DNA from: JAVKFF01 sp040226215
GTDB taxonomy: Bacteria > Pseudomonadota > Alphaproteobacteria > DSM-16000 > Inquilinaceae
DNA length: 63,288 nt
Assembly (NCBI GenBank): GCA_040226215.1
Contig: JAVKFF010000158.1
Span: forward strand, 1 to 63,288
Direction of reading: 5' to 3'
Position numbers and translations under genes: made by a program. Below, piece by piece: positions 51,644 to 60,261 of this stretch. Within the stretch, counting starts at the first letter, position 1. Each line of letters opens with the position of its first letter. Below the pieces are notes generated by a model. The model worked only from the letters and a program-made list of their open reading frames with translations. It was not told the origin of the DNA and did no database searches.

Positions 51644-52825
51644 ATGATTCCAGCGGTCATGCCGACTTACGCGAGAGCCGACATCGCGTTCGATCGGGGG
51701 GAGGGGGCCTACCTCTTCGCGACCGATGGCCGACGATTCCTCGACTTCGCCAGCGGCATCGCCGTGACCTGTCTGGGGCACGCCCATCCGCACCTGGTCC
51801 GCGCCCTGCAGGACCAGGCGACCAGGCTCTGGCATTCCTCCAACCTCTACCAGGTGCCAGGGCAGCAGAAGCTGGCCCAGCGGCTGGTCGACGCCAGCTT
51901 CGCCGACACGGTGTTCTTCTCCAATTCCGGCGTCGAGGCCTGGGAAGGCGGCGTGAAGCTGATCCGCAAGCATTTCAGCCACAATGGCCAGCCGGAGAAG
52001 TGGCGCATCATCACCGTGGGCGGCAGCTTCCACGGGCGCACCCTGGCGGCGATCGCGGCGGCCAAGGGCGAGAAGCTGGTGAAGGGCTTCGGCCCGATGG
52101 TCGAGGGCTTCGACCAGGTCGCCTTCGAGAACCTGAACGAGCTGCGCGCGGCGATCACGCCGGAGACCGCCGGCATCTGCGTGGAACCGGTGCAGGGCGA
52201 GGGCGGCATCGTGCCGGCCAGGCTCGACTATCTGCGCGCGCTCCGCGAGATCGCCGACGAGTTCGGCCTGCTGCTCTATTTCGACGAGATCCAGTGCGGC
52301 TTCGGGCGCACCGGCAAGCTGTTCGCCCACGAATGGGCCGGCATCGCGCCCGACGTGATGTGCTGCGCCAAGGGCATCGGCGGCGGCTTCCCGCTCGGCG
52401 CCTTCATGGCCACCGAGAAGGCGGCCGAAGGCATGCAGCCGGGCAGCCACGGCACCACCTATGGCGGCAATCCGCTGGCCATGGCGGTGGGCAACGCCGT
52501 GCTCGACGTGCTGCTGGAGCCGGGCTTCCTCGACGGCGTGGACAAGACCGCGCGCCTGCTCTGGCGCCGGCTGCAGGACCTGCGCCGGAAGCATCCCACG
52601 GTGATCAAGGAAGTGCGCGGCGCCGGCCTGATGCTGGGCCTGGAATGCGTGCCCGACGCCGGCGGCATCATCGCCGACCTGCGCGCCGAGGGCCTGCTGA
52701 CGGTGCCGGCCGGCCGCAACACCATCCGCCTGCTGCCGCCGCTGATCATCGGCGAGGGCGAGATCGACGAGGCGATCGGGATCCTCGACCGGGTCTGCGC
52801 CGCGAAGGAAGCGGCGGATGCCTAG
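51644..52825 (+). CDS. argD: Acetylornithine/succinyldiaminopimelate aminotransferase
   Basis: A 393-residue class III PLP aminotransferase in arginine synthesis, making N-acetylornithine. Motifs: A-S-G-I-A-V-T-C-L-G-H near residue 37, F-S-N-S-G-V-E-A-W-E near 92, E-P-V-Q-G-E-G-G near 181, the PLP aspartate D214 (F-D-E-I-Q-C-G) and the Schiff-base lysine K243 (C-A-K-G-I-G-G-G-F-P). AAGGAG is near the start ATG 51644. The argF start overlaps its stop by eight bases. Confidence 0.96.
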   Translation: MIPAVMPTYARADIAFDRGEGAYLFATDGRRFLDFASGIAVTCLGHAHPHLVRALQDQATRLWHSSNLYQVPGQQKLAQRLVDASFADTVFFSNSGVEAWEGGVKLIRKHFSHNGQPEKWRIITVGGSFHGRTLAAIAAAKGEKLVKGFGPMVEGFDQVAFENLNELRAAITPETAGICVEPVQGEGGIVPARLDYLRALREIADEFGLLLYFDEIQCGFGRTGKLFAHEWAGIAPDVMCCAKGIGGGFPLGAFMATEKAAEGMQPGSHGTTYGGNPLAMAVGNAVLDVLLEPGFLDGVDKTARLLWRRLQDLRRKHPTVIKEVRGAGLMLGLECVPDAGGIIADLRAEGLLTVPAGRNTIRLLPPLIIGEGEIDEAIGILDRVCAAKEAADA

Positions 52826-53720
52826 GCACTTCCTCGACCTGCACGAGGTCGGCACGGCCGATCTGCGCGGCATCATCGAGCGCTCCCGCGCGCTGAAGGA
52901 AAGCGACCCCAGGGGCGAGGCCACCCGGCCGCTCGCGGGCAGGACGCTGGCGCTGATCTTCGAGAAACCGTCGACGCGCACCCGGGTCTCCTTCGAGGTG
53001 GGCATGCGCCAGCTCGGCGGCGAGGTGATCGTGCTGACCGGCGACGAGATCCAGCTCGGCCGCGGCGAGACCATCGGCGACACCGCCCGCGTGCTCTCCC
53101 GCTATGTCGACGCCATCATGCTGCGCACCCATGCCGAGGAGCGGCTGGCGGAGATGGCCGAGGCGGCCAGCGTGCCGGTGATCAACGGGCTGACCGACGA
53201 CACCCATCCCTGCCAGCTCATGGCTGACGTCATGACCTATGAGGAGAAGAAGGGACCGATCAAGGGCGCGCGCATCGCCTGGACCGGCGACGGCAACAAC
53301 GTGGCGCGCTCCTGGCTGCGCGCGGCCGGCATGTTCGGCTTCGAACTGCACCTGGCTTGCCCCGATCCGCTGGCGCCCCCACGTGATCTGGTGCACTGGG
53401 CGCAGGAGCGCACCGTCGTCACCGTCGGCGAGGATCCGGAGACGACCGTGCGCGGTGCCGACTGCGTGGTCACCGATACCTGGGTGTCGATGGGGGACAG
53501 GGATGCGCCCTCGCGGCACAATCTGCTGCGGCCCTATCAGGTGAACGAGCGCCTGATGGCCCTGGCCAAGGAGGACGCGCTGTTCATGCACTGCTTGCCC
53601 GCCCATCGCGGCGAGGAGGTCACCGATGGCGTGCTGGACGGCCCGCACTCGGTGGTGTGGGACGAGGCGGAGAACCGCCTGCACGCGCAAAAGGGAATTC
53701 TGCTTTGGTGTCTGGAGTGA
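52818..53720 (+). CDS. argF: Ornithine carbamoyltransferase
   Basis: A 300-residue enzyme joining carbamoyl phosphate and ornithine to citrulline. Carbamoyl-phosphate loop F-E-K-P-S-T-R-T-R-V-S-F, D-D-T-H-P-C-Q and the ornithine-binding motif H-C-L-P-A-H-R-G-E-E-V are present. It overlaps argD by eight bases; hslO begins inside its last codons (GTGA), so all three are translated together. Confidence 0.97.
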   Translation: MPRHFLDLHEVGTADLRGIIERSRALKESDPRGEATRPLAGRTLALIFEKPSTRTRVSFEVGMRQLGGEVIVLTGDEIQLGRGETIGDTARVLSRYVDAIMLRTHAEERLAEMAEAASVPVINGLTDDTHPCQLMADVMTYEEKKGPIKGARIAWTGDGNNVARSWLRAAGMFGFELHLACPDPLAPPRDLVHWAQERTVVTVGEDPETTVRGADCVVTDTWVSMGDRDAPSRHNLLRPYQVNERLMALAKEDALFMHCLPAHRGEEVTDGVLDGPHSVVWDEAENRLHAQKGILLWCLE

Positions 53721-54643
53721 AGAACGCCATCACCGCCACGCCGGCGGACGACATCGCCCTGCCGTTCCAGATCGAGGCGTCGAGCCTGCGCGGCCGGCTG
53801 GTGCGGCTGAGCGAGGTGGTCGACGACATCCTGACCCGGCACGCCTATGCCGAGCCGGTGGCCCGGCTGGTCGGCGAGACCGTGACGCTGGCGGCGATGA
53901 TGGCGAGCGCCCTTAAATATGACGGCGTCTTCACCCTGCAGGCCAAGGGCGACGGGCCGGTGAAGCTGCTGGTGGCCGACGTCACCTCCGGCGGCGACAT
54001 CCGTGGCTACGCCCAGGTCGGCGAGGGTGCGGAGATCGGGCCGGAGATCGCCGGCGACCCGGTGCCGGCGCTGCTCGGCCGCGGCCATCTCGCCTTCACC
54101 GTCGACCAGGGCGAGCATACCGAGCGCTACCAGGGCATCGTCGAGCTGACCGGGGCCACGCTGTCGGAATGCCTGCAGCACTATTTCCGCCAGTCCGAGC
54201 AGATCGATGTCGGCCTCAAGCTCGCCATCGACCGACCGGCCGGCAGCTGGCGCGCCGGTGGTATCCTGCTGCAGCGCCTGCCCGACGAGGAGCGCCAGGT
54301 CTTGCCGTCGGACCGCGCCGACGACTGGCGCCGGGCGATGATCCTGATGGACTCCGCCTCCGACGGCGAGCTGCTCGACCCCGGCCTGGCGGCGGAGACG
54401 CTGCTCTACCGTCTGTTCCACGAGGACGGCGTCAGGGTCTGGGAGCCGCAGCCGCTGAGCCGCAAGTGCCGCTGCTCGACCGAGAAGGTGGAGCGGGTGC
54501 TGCAGGCCCTGCCGGTCGAGGAGGTGGCGAGCCTGAAGGCCGACGACGGCCAGGTCCACGTCGTCTGCGAGTTCTGCAACACCGACTATGTCTATACCGA
54601 GCAGGACATCCGCCAGCTCAAGGGCGAGCCGACGGTCCACTGA
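53717..54643 (+). CDS. hslO: Redox-regulated molecular chaperone Hsp33
   Basis: A 308-residue holdase chaperone switched on by oxidation. The N-terminal core has F-Q-I-E-A-S-S-L-R-G-R-L-V-R-L, G-D-G-P-V-K-L-L-V-A-D and Y-F-R-Q-S-E-Q. The C-terminal zinc switch is intact: C-R-C (K-C-R-C-S) and C-E-F-C. Start GTG 53717 in the GTGA overlap with argF; GTG 53708 is an alternative. The argD-argF-hslO order is common in alphaproteobacteria. Confidence 0.95.
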   Translation: MKNAITATPADDIALPFQIEASSLRGRLVRLSEVVDDILTRHAYAEPVARLVGETVTLAAMMASALKYDGVFTLQAKGDGPVKLLVADVTSGGDIRGYAQVGEGAEIGPEIAGDPVPALLGRGHLAFTVDQGEHTERYQGIVELTGATLSECLQHYFRQSEQIDVGLKLAIDRPAGSWRAGGILLQRLPDEERQVLPSDRADDWRRAMILMDSASDGELLDPGLAAETLLYRLFHEDGVRVWEPQPLSRKCRCSTEKVERVLQALPVEEVASLKADDGQVHVVCEFCNTDYVYTEQDIRQLKGEPTVH

Positions 54644-54690
54644 GACCGCCGGCCCGACCGATCCTGCCACGGCAACGAAAGGTCTCCGGC

Positions 54691-55356
54691 ATGACCCAGC
54701 CGCTTTGGGACAAGATCGACGGCTATTTCGCCGACCGGCTTCTGGACCGGGATCCGGTGCTGGACGACGCGCTGGCGGCCAGCGATGCCGCCGGCCTGCC
54801 GCAGATCGCCGTGTCGCCGCTGATCGGCAAGTTTCTCTATCTGCTGAGGCTCACCGCCGGTGCGCGGCGTATCCTGGAGATTGGCACTCTCGGCGGCTAC
54901 TCGACCATCTGGCTCGGCCGCGCGCTGCCCACCGGCGGTCGGCTGGTCAGCCTGGAGCATGCCGAGCGGCATGCCGAGGTGGCGCGGTCGAACCTGTCGC
55001 GCGCACAGCTCAGCGACAAGGCGGAGGTTCGGGTCGGCCCGGCACTCGACCTGTTGCCGCAGCTCCAGGCGGAGCGCTTCGGCCCGGTCGACCTCGCCTT
55101 CATCGACGCCGACAAGCAGAACAACTGGGCTTACGTGGACTGGTCGATCCGGCTCGGCCGGCCGGGCACGGTGATCGTCGTCGACAATGTCGTCCGGGAG
55201 GGCCGCGTGGTCGACGAGGATCCGTCCAACGCCTCGGTCACCGGCGTGCGCCGCATGATGGACCAGCTGGCCGAGGACGCCAGGGTCGAGGCGACGGCCC
55301 TGCAGCTGACCGGCGTGAAGGGGCATGACGGCTTCGCCCTGATCCGGGTGCGCTGA
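54691..55356 (+). CDS. SAM-dependent O-methyltransferase (catechol/caffeoyl-CoA type)
   Basis: A 221-residue enzyme. SAM-binding motif I-L-E-I-G-T-L-G-G-Y-S-T near residue 65, metal-binding aspartate in F-I-D-A-D-K-Q-N near 138 and V-V-D-N-V-V-R-E-G, as in the metal-dependent O-methyltransferase family acting on catechols. The start ATG 54691 follows the hslO stop by 47 bases. It overlaps the isochorismatase-fold gene by one base, suggesting a shared pathway. Confidence 0.92.
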   Translation: MTQPLWDKIDGYFADRLLDRDPVLDDALAASDAAGLPQIAVSPLIGKFLYLLRLTAGARRILEIGTLGGYSTIWLGRALPTGGRLVSLEHAERHAEVARSNLSRAQLSDKAEVRVGPALDLLPQLQAERFGPVDLAFIDADKQNNWAYVDWSIRLGRPGTVIVVDNVVREGRVVDEDPSNASVTGVRRMMDQLAEDARVEATALQLTGVKGHDGFALIRVR

Positions 55357-55916
55357 TGCAACTCGGCGGGCCGGCGGCGCTGGTCGTCATCGACCTGCAG
55401 CAAGCCATCGACGACCCGGTCTGGGGCCGGCGCGGCCAGCCGGGGGCGGAGGCGGCGGTGGGCGCGTTGCTGACCGCCTGGCGCGGGCGCGGCTGGCCGG
55501 TCGTCCATGTCCGCCACGACAGCCTCGACCCGGCCTCGCCCTACGCGCCGGAGAAGCCGGGCAACGCCTTCAAGCCGGTGGCAGAGCCGCTGCCCGACGA
55601 GATCGTCGTGCCCAAGCGCACCAACAGCGCCTTCATCGGCACCGACCTGGTCGACCGGCTGGAGGCCTTCGCCGTCGGCGACCTGGTGGTGGTCGGCGTG
55701 CTGCTGGAGAATTCGGTCGAGGCGACGGTGCGCATGGCCGGCAATCTCGGCTACCACGTCTGGCTGCCGGGCGACGCCTGCGCCTCGATCGACCGCACCG
55801 ACCACCGCGATCGCCACTGGCCGGCCGAGGACGTGCACGCGCTGACCCTGGCCATCCTCGACGGCGAATACGCCACGGTCACCACCACGAAGGAGCTGAT
55901 CGCGGCGCTGGCGTGA
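55356..55916 (+). CDS. Isochorismatase-fold hydrolase with Ser in place of Cys
   Basis: A 186-residue protein. It carries the family aspartate (A-L-V-V-I-D-L-Q) and lysine (V-P-K-R-T-N-S-A-F), but the nucleophile position reads G-V-L-L-E-N-S-V-E-A-T, so serine replaces the usual cysteine. Cys-to-Ser members exist in this family, and their chemistry is poorly defined. Start ATG 55356 overlaps the methyltransferase stop by one base. Confidence 0.88.
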   Translation: MQLGGPAALVVIDLQQAIDDPVWGRRGQPGAEAAVGALLTAWRGRGWPVVHVRHDSLDPASPYAPEKPGNAFKPVAEPLPDEIVVPKRTNSAFIGTDLVDRLEAFAVGDLVVVGVLLENSVEATVRMAGNLGYHVWLPGDACASIDRTDHRDRHWPAEDVHALTLAILDGEYATVTTTKELIAALA

Positions 55917-55949
55917 GGGCGAAGGCGTTCCGGCGCGTGCCCGGGGGGC

Positions 55950-56264
55950 TCAACTTTCCGCCGGCAGACCGGCCCGCCTGAGGGCGTTGGCGGCTTCCAC
56001 GGGGATCGTGCGGATCACCATCAGGTAGGCCCGCGCCGCGCCGTCAGGAACGCGGCGGCCCTGCTCCCACTCGCGCAGCGTGGCCGCCGGGATCCCGTAG
56101 AGCGCCGAGAATTTCTCCTGGCTGAGACCGGTCGTCCGCCGTATCGCCCGGACGTCGATCGCGTCGGGGATGTGGACCCGAAACGCCTCCGGCCGCCCAC
56201 CGCGCGCGAAGTCGAGCGCGTCGGCAAGGCCGTCCCTGATCCTGTCGAATCCGAATTCACTCAT
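55950..56264 (-). CDS. NadS/HigA-like helix-turn-helix regulator
   Basis: A 104-residue DNA-binding protein. The HTH is T-G-L-S-Q-E-K-F-S-A-L-Y-G-I-P-A-A-T-L-R-E-W-E-Q-G-R-R near residue 45, followed by a basic helix. This is the antitoxin type of the NadS/HigA group, usually coupled to a RelE-like toxin. No toxin-like ORF is next to it: the upstream gene encodes a membrane protein. It may be an orphan regulator. It starts 13 bases after that gene ends, so the two may be co-transcribed. Confidence 0.85.
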   Translation of the reverse strand: MSEFGFDRIRDGLADALDFARGGRPEAFRVHIPDAIDVRAIRRTTGLSQEKFSALYGIPAATLREWEQGRRVPDGAARAYLMVIRTIPVEAANALRRAGLPAES

Positions 56265-56277
56265 GAGTGGCAGTCTA

Positions 56278-56958
56278 TCACATTTTCACCCGCCGGACGC
56301 GGTCGTGTTCGGCGAGGTGGTGGAGGATGGCGCGTGCGGCGGCGTCGCCGTCGGCGAAGACGGCGAGCGGCAGGACGGCCTCGCGGCCCTCGGCGTCGGC
56401 GAGGGAGAGTTCGTCGAGGAACCAGTCGCGGTCGCTGCGCGGGTGGTGGTAGCGGTGGATGCCGAGCGCGGCCAGGGTGAGCTCCGGCCAGGCGCCCGCC
56501 AGCGCCAGCTCCCCGCCATCGCTGACTCGCAACCCGTCGGGAGTGACCGCGACGATGACGTCGCGGCCGAGGCAGTTGCCGACATGCTTGGCGTGTTCGC
56601 GCAGCCAGATCGGCGTCAGCAGCGCCATCAGCGCCAGCAGGCCGGCGAGGAACAGGCCGGCGACGGAGAACAGTTCCCGCCATTCCTCGGCGAAGGCATC
56701 GCGGGCGATCGCCCCGGCCGTGCCGAAGACCACCAGGAAGAGCGGGATGCCGACGACGATCCCGGCGACCGGGTAGAGTACCCGCCGGCGGAAGCGCCGC
56801 CGGCAGTCGCCCAGGCTGAGGCTGCGCGTCTCCATGCGGTCATCCGGCGACAGGCTGCCGAACAGCCGCCTGACCGCGAGGTCGGCCGGGCCGCCGACAG
56901 CCACGAAGGCGCGGCCCTCGGCGTCGTGGCCGAGGTCGGGATGGAGCAGATCCGACAT
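56278..56958 (-). CDS. Membrane protein of unknown function
   Basis: A 226-residue protein with two central transmembrane helices (V-A-G-I-V-V-G-I-P-L-F-L-V-V-F and F-L-A-G-L-L-A-L-M-A-L-L). The N-terminal part (residues 1-60) and C-terminal part are cytoplasmic; the latter looks like a PH-like beta domain (V-I-V-A-V-T-P-D-G-L-R-V-S-D-G-G). I cannot name the family. The start is ATG 56958; upstream codons are low-complexity. It ends 13 bases before the NadS-like gene. Confidence 0.75.
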   Translation of the reverse strand: MSDLLHPDLGHDAEGRAFVAVGGPADLAVRRLFGSLSPDDRMETRSLSLGDCRRRFRRRVLYPVAGIVVGIPLFLVVFGTAGAIARDAFAEEWRELFSVAGLFLAGLLALMALLTPIWLREHAKHVGNCLGRDVIVAVTPDGLRVSDGGELALAGAWPELTLAALGIHRYHHPRSDRDWFLDELSLADAEGREAVLPLAVFADGDAAARAILHHLAEHDRVRRVKM

Positions 56959-57135
56959 CGCCAGAGCTTCCGCCGGGGCGGCTCGGCGGTCAAGGCGCGG
57001 CCTGACAGAAAGGCGATGGACGGGCGGGGGTGGCGGTCGCAGCCCAAGGGCGAGCGCCCGGCCGCCCATTTCCATAATGAGTAGCAATCTGCTAGGCTGA
57101 TCTCGGGGACTGCGACTCTCAGTCCGGTGGAAGCC

Positions 57136-57184
57136 GGCTCCGGTGACGCCCAGCCCGGTGACACCCCGCCCAGTGGCGCCCAGC
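57136..57184. repeat. Short imperfect tandem repeat upstream of secreted protein gene
   Basis: Three imperfect units of about 15 bases around CCGGTGACGCCCAG (57140, 57154, 57170) lie just before the start of the secreted protein gene. No known function. Confidence 0.4.
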
Positions 57185-57213
57185 GCGGCGCAACCAGAAC
57201 GGGAGAACGCATC

Positions 57214-57867
57214 ATGCCATCACGCAAGACCGTCGGCTGGACGCCAGCCATCCGCCGCGCCGGTCTCGGTCTGGCCGCCGCCTGCCTGCTGGCGACGGCC
57301 GCCAACGCCGACGACAAGCCGGGCGAGGCGGCCACGGCGGACACTGGCGTCGGCAGCGAGGTGACGGTCGAGGATGTCACCATGGTGATGGTGGAGCGCT
57401 GGGGCCCGGTGACGGGCGGCATTCTGGAGGGCGACGGCACCTTCTTCCTCGGCGAGGAACCGCCCATCCACCACCAGGACCGCATCTGGACCGATCGCTG
57501 GCTCGATCTCGCCACCGACCAGGTGCTGATCGTGACCGTGTGGTCGGAGCACAACCGGCCGATGTTGGAGGTCCGCAACGGCAGCGGCACGCCGCTGCCC
57601 GCGCTGAGCTTCAGCCAGCTCGACGGCGCGCGGATCGCCACCCAGCTCGAGTTCTATCCGCCCGACGACGGCGCCTACCGCGTGCTGCTGACCAGCCAGG
57701 ACCGCTTCCAGGACCTGCTGGCCTACGAGGTCGACGCCGGCGTCTGGGAGGTTGTCGAGGAGGAGGAGCAGGAGGAGGAAGAGGAAGACACGGACACGAC
57801 GATTGGCGACGAGGCCGTCGGCGACTCGCCCTTCACCGATTTCAACAACCCGCCGCCGGTGCGGTGA
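57214..57867 (+). CDS. Secreted protein with acidic C-terminal tail
   Basis: A 217-residue protein with a signal peptide (basic n-region P-S-R-K-T, hydrophobic core L-G-L-A-A-A-C-L-L-A-T-A, cleavage near A-N-A-D-D). The middle has a beta-rich domain (V-E-R-W-G-P-V, V-L-I-V-T-V-W-S-E-H-N, G-A-Y-R-V-L-L-T-S-Q-D-R-F) reminiscent of pre-peptidase C-terminal-like folds. A run of more than 12 consecutive Glu/Gln residues near 190 makes the tail strongly acidic, possibly binding calcium. GGGAG precedes ATG 57214. Function unknown. Confidence 0.75.
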   Translation: MPSRKTVGWTPAIRRAGLGLAAACLLATAANADDKPGEAATADTGVGSEVTVEDVTMVMVERWGPVTGGILEGDGTFFLGEEPPIHHQDRIWTDRWLDLATDQVLIVTVWSEHNRPMLEVRNGSGTPLPALSFSQLDGARIATQLEFYPPDDGAYRVLLTSQDRFQDLLAYEVDAGVWEVVEEEEQEEEEEDTDTTIGDEAVGDSPFTDFNNPPPVR

Positions 57868-57880
57868 GCGCCGCCCCGGT

Positions 57881-58201
57881 TCAGTCCGGCTCCGTTCCCG
57901 GGGCCAGGGTGACGGCGAGGCCGTCGAGGTCGGGGCGCATGAGGATCTGGCAGGACAGGCGGGAGTTGTCCTCGACCTCGAAGGCGCCGTCGAGCATCTC
58001 GATCTCCTCCTCTGTCGGCGGGACGAGGCGGTCGAGCCAGGCCTCCTCGACATAGACGTGGCAGGTGGCGCAGGAGCAGGCGCCGCCGCACTCGGCCTTT
58101 ATCGGCAGGCCCCAGTCGCGGATGATCTCCATCACCCGCCAGCCGTCCAGCGCCTCCAGTTCCCGCGTCTCGCCCTTCTGGTCGGTGACGACGATCCTCA
58201 C
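57881..58201 (-). CDS. Adrenodoxin-type [2Fe-2S] ferredoxin
   Basis: A 106-residue electron carrier. The cluster ligands are C-G-G-A-C-S-C-A-T-C (C-x5-C-x2-C) and a distal cysteine in L-S-C-Q-I, the pattern of adrenodoxin-type vertebrate/bacterial ferredoxins (e.g. those feeding P450s or FeS-cluster assembly). It starts with GTG 58201, overlapping the reductase stop (GTGA), so reductase and ferredoxin are a coupled pair. Confidence 0.93.
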   Translation of the reverse strand: MRIVVTDQKGETRELEALDGWRVMEIIRDWGLPIKAECGGACSCATCHVYVEEAWLDRLVPPTEEEIEMLDGAFEVEDNSRLSCQILMRPDLDGLAVTLAPGTEPD

Positions 58202-59292
58202 GCGACACCCAGCTTCTTCTGCAGATCGGTCGAGGAGGTGGTGTACTGGAAGCGCAGCCGCTTGTCAGGGTGCACGTAGCGGAAGGCCTGCTGGGCCATC
58301 AGCGCGGCCTCGTGGAAGCCCGACAGGATGAGCTTCAGCTTGCCCGGATAGTGGTTGATGTCGCCGATGGCGAAGACGGTCGGCTCGGAGGTCTCGAACT
58401 TCTCGGTGTCCACCGGGATCAGGTTCTCGTGCAGGTTCAGGCCGAAATCGGCCACCGGGCCCAGCTTCATGGTCAGGCCGAAGAAGGGCAGCAGGTGGTC
58501 GGCGGCGACGATCTCCTCAGACTTGTCAGCGAGCTTCAGGCGGATCGCCTCCAGACGCGGTGGCGGGCCCTTGAGCTCGGCGACCTGGCCGATCTTCAGA
58601 TCCATCTGCCCCGCGGCGACCAGGGCGCGCATCTTGTTGACGCTGTCGGGCGCGGCGCGGAAGTCGTCGCGGCGGTGGACCAGGGTCACCCGCTCGGCGA
58701 TCGGCGCCAGGTTCAGGGTCCAGTCGAGCGCGCTGTCGCCGCCGCCGGCGATGACCAGGCGCTTGCCGCGGAAGCGGTCCATCTGGCGCACGGCGTAGAA
58801 CACGCCCTCGCCCTCATAGGACTCGATGTCGGGGATCGGCGGCTTCTTGGGCGTGAAGCTGCCGCCGCCCGCGGCGATCACCACCACCGGCGCCTCGATG
58901 ACAGTGCCGAGATCGGTGGTCAGCCGCCATTTGCCGCTGTCCAGCTTCTCCAGCCGCTCGGCCATCTGGGCGAGATGGAAGACCGGGTGGAAGGGCTCGA
59001 TCTGCCGCATCAGCCGGTCGGTCAGTTCCTGGCCGGACACCACGGGCAGGGCCGGAATGTCGTAGATCGGCTTTTCCGGATAGAGCTCCGCGCACTGGCC
59101 GCCCGGCCGGTCGAGGATGTCGACGAGGTGCGCCTTGAGGTCGAGGAGGCCGAGCTCGAACACGGCGAACAGGCCGACAGGGCCGGCGCCGACGATGATG
59201 ACGTCGGTGGAATGCGGATCGGAAGCGGTCATCGGCTCGTCGCTGGTTACCGCCGGGCCGAGGGCGAACCCGGTATCGTCTGGCCTCTGCAT
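58198..59292 (-). CDS. Ferredoxin--NADP+ reductase, thioredoxin-reductase-like
   Basis: A 364-residue flavoprotein passing electrons from NADPH to ferredoxin. FAD motif I-I-V-G-A-G-P-V-G-L-F-A-V-F-E, G-G-Q-C-A-E-L-Y-P-E-K-P-I-Y, NADPH motif V-I-A-G-G-G-D-S-A-L-D-W, H-R-R-D-D-F-R-A and A-I-G-D-I-N-H-Y-P-G-K-L are those of the TrxR-like FNR class, which lacks a redox-active CxxC. Start ATG 59292 is chosen for GAGG seven bases upstream; ATG 59232 is a shorter option. Upstream partner of the ferredoxin gene on the minus strand. Confidence 0.93.
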   Translation of the reverse strand: MQRPDDTGFALGPAVTSDEPMTASDPHSTDVIIVGAGPVGLFAVFELGLLDLKAHLVDILDRPGGQCAELYPEKPIYDIPALPVVSGQELTDRLMRQIEPFHPVFHLAQMAERLEKLDSGKWRLTTDLGTVIEAPVVVIAAGGGSFTPKKPPIPDIESYEGEGVFYAVRQMDRFRGKRLVIAGGGDSALDWTLNLAPIAERVTLVHRRDDFRAAPDSVNKMRALVAAGQMDLKIGQVAELKGPPPRLEAIRLKLADKSEEIVAADHLLPFFGLTMKLGPVADFGLNLHENLIPVDTEKFETSEPTVFAIGDINHYPGKLKLILSGFHEAALMAQQAFRYVHPDKRLRFQYTTSSTDLQKKLGVA

Positions 59293-59357
59293 AGCAAACC
59301 TCGTCAACTCTTGCCTAGAAGGGGTGCGCGGGTGCGACCGCGACGGGTCGAAACGCC

Positions 59358-60251
59358 TCAGGAGACCGTCGACACCGCGAATTGGCCCAGGACGGCCCAG
59401 GGATCAAGGGCCGGCTCGGGATGGCGGGCATGCTCGCCGCCCGTCATCATGGCGTCGTCGAACCAGCCGCCGAGCGGCGCCGCCAGCGTCGCCACCGCGC
59501 CAATGACGACGAGACCGGGGCCGGCGGCATTGATGTCGCTCAACCGGCGCCCGAGCTCGCCGAGCGTGGTGACCACGGTTCGCTGCACCTCGGTCGTCGC
59601 CTCGACGACGATGGCGGCGGGGGTCTCCGGCGCCAGGCCTCCCGCGATCAGGCGCTGGGCGATGGCGCCGCCGGAGCGCATGCCCATGTAGATCACCAGC
59701 GTGCCGCCCGACCGGGCCAGCGCGTCCCAGTCGATATCGGACGGCAGGGCGCCGTCGCTGGCATGGCCGGTGACGAAGGTGACCGCGCTCGACAGCCCGC
59801 GATGGGTGACGGGAATGCCGGCATAGGCGAGGCCGCCGATACCCGCGCTCACACCGGGCACCACGCGGAAGGTGATGCCGGCTTCAAGCAGGGCCAGGGC
59901 CTCCTCCCCGCCGCGGCCGAAGACTAAGGGGTCGCCGCCCTTCAGGCGCAGCACGCGCTGGCCGAGCCGCGCCTGGGCAACCAGCTGGTCGTTGATCCAG
60001 GCCTGGCCGGGGCGGGGTCTGCCGGCCCGCTTGCCGACCGAGACGAGGCGCGCCTCGGGCCGGGCGAAGGCCAGGATCTCCGGCCCCACGAGGGCGTCGT
60101 AGAGGATCACGTCCGCCTGGGCGAGACCGGCATAGGCGTTGAGGGTGAGCAGGCCCGGATCGCCGGGGCCGGCGCCGGCCAGCCACACCGTGCCCGGATC
60201 GAAGCAGGGGGCGACGGGGCGGGTCCGGCAGAAGCCGTTGAGCGCGTCCAT
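59358..60251 (-). CDS. cobA: Uroporphyrinogen-III C-methyltransferase
   Basis: A 297-residue SAM-dependent enzyme methylating uroporphyrinogen III twice to precorrin-2, for siroheme. Motifs: G-A-G-P-G-D-P-G-L-L-T, Y-D-A-L-V-G, V-G-K-R-A-G, R-L-K-G-G-D-P-L-V-F-G-R-G-G-E-E and V-P-G-V-S-A-G. These true SUMT motifs contrast with the borosin-type enzyme at 39 kb. Located ten bases after the CysG-N gene in the sulfite-reduction operon. Confidence 0.95.
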   Translation of the reverse strand: MDALNGFCRTRPVAPCFDPGTVWLAGAGPGDPGLLTLNAYAGLAQADVILYDALVGPEILAFARPEARLVSVGKRAGRPRPGQAWINDQLVAQARLGQRVLRLKGGDPLVFGRGGEEALALLEAGITFRVVPGVSAGIGGLAYAGIPVTHRGLSSAVTFVTGHASDGALPSDIDWDALARSGGTLVIYMGMRSGGAIAQRLIAGGLAPETPAAIVVEATTEVQRTVVTTLGELGRRLSDINAAGPGLVVIGAVATLAAPLGGWFDDAMMTGGEHARHPEPALDPWAVLGQFAVSTVS

Positions 60252-60261
60252 GGCGGTATCC

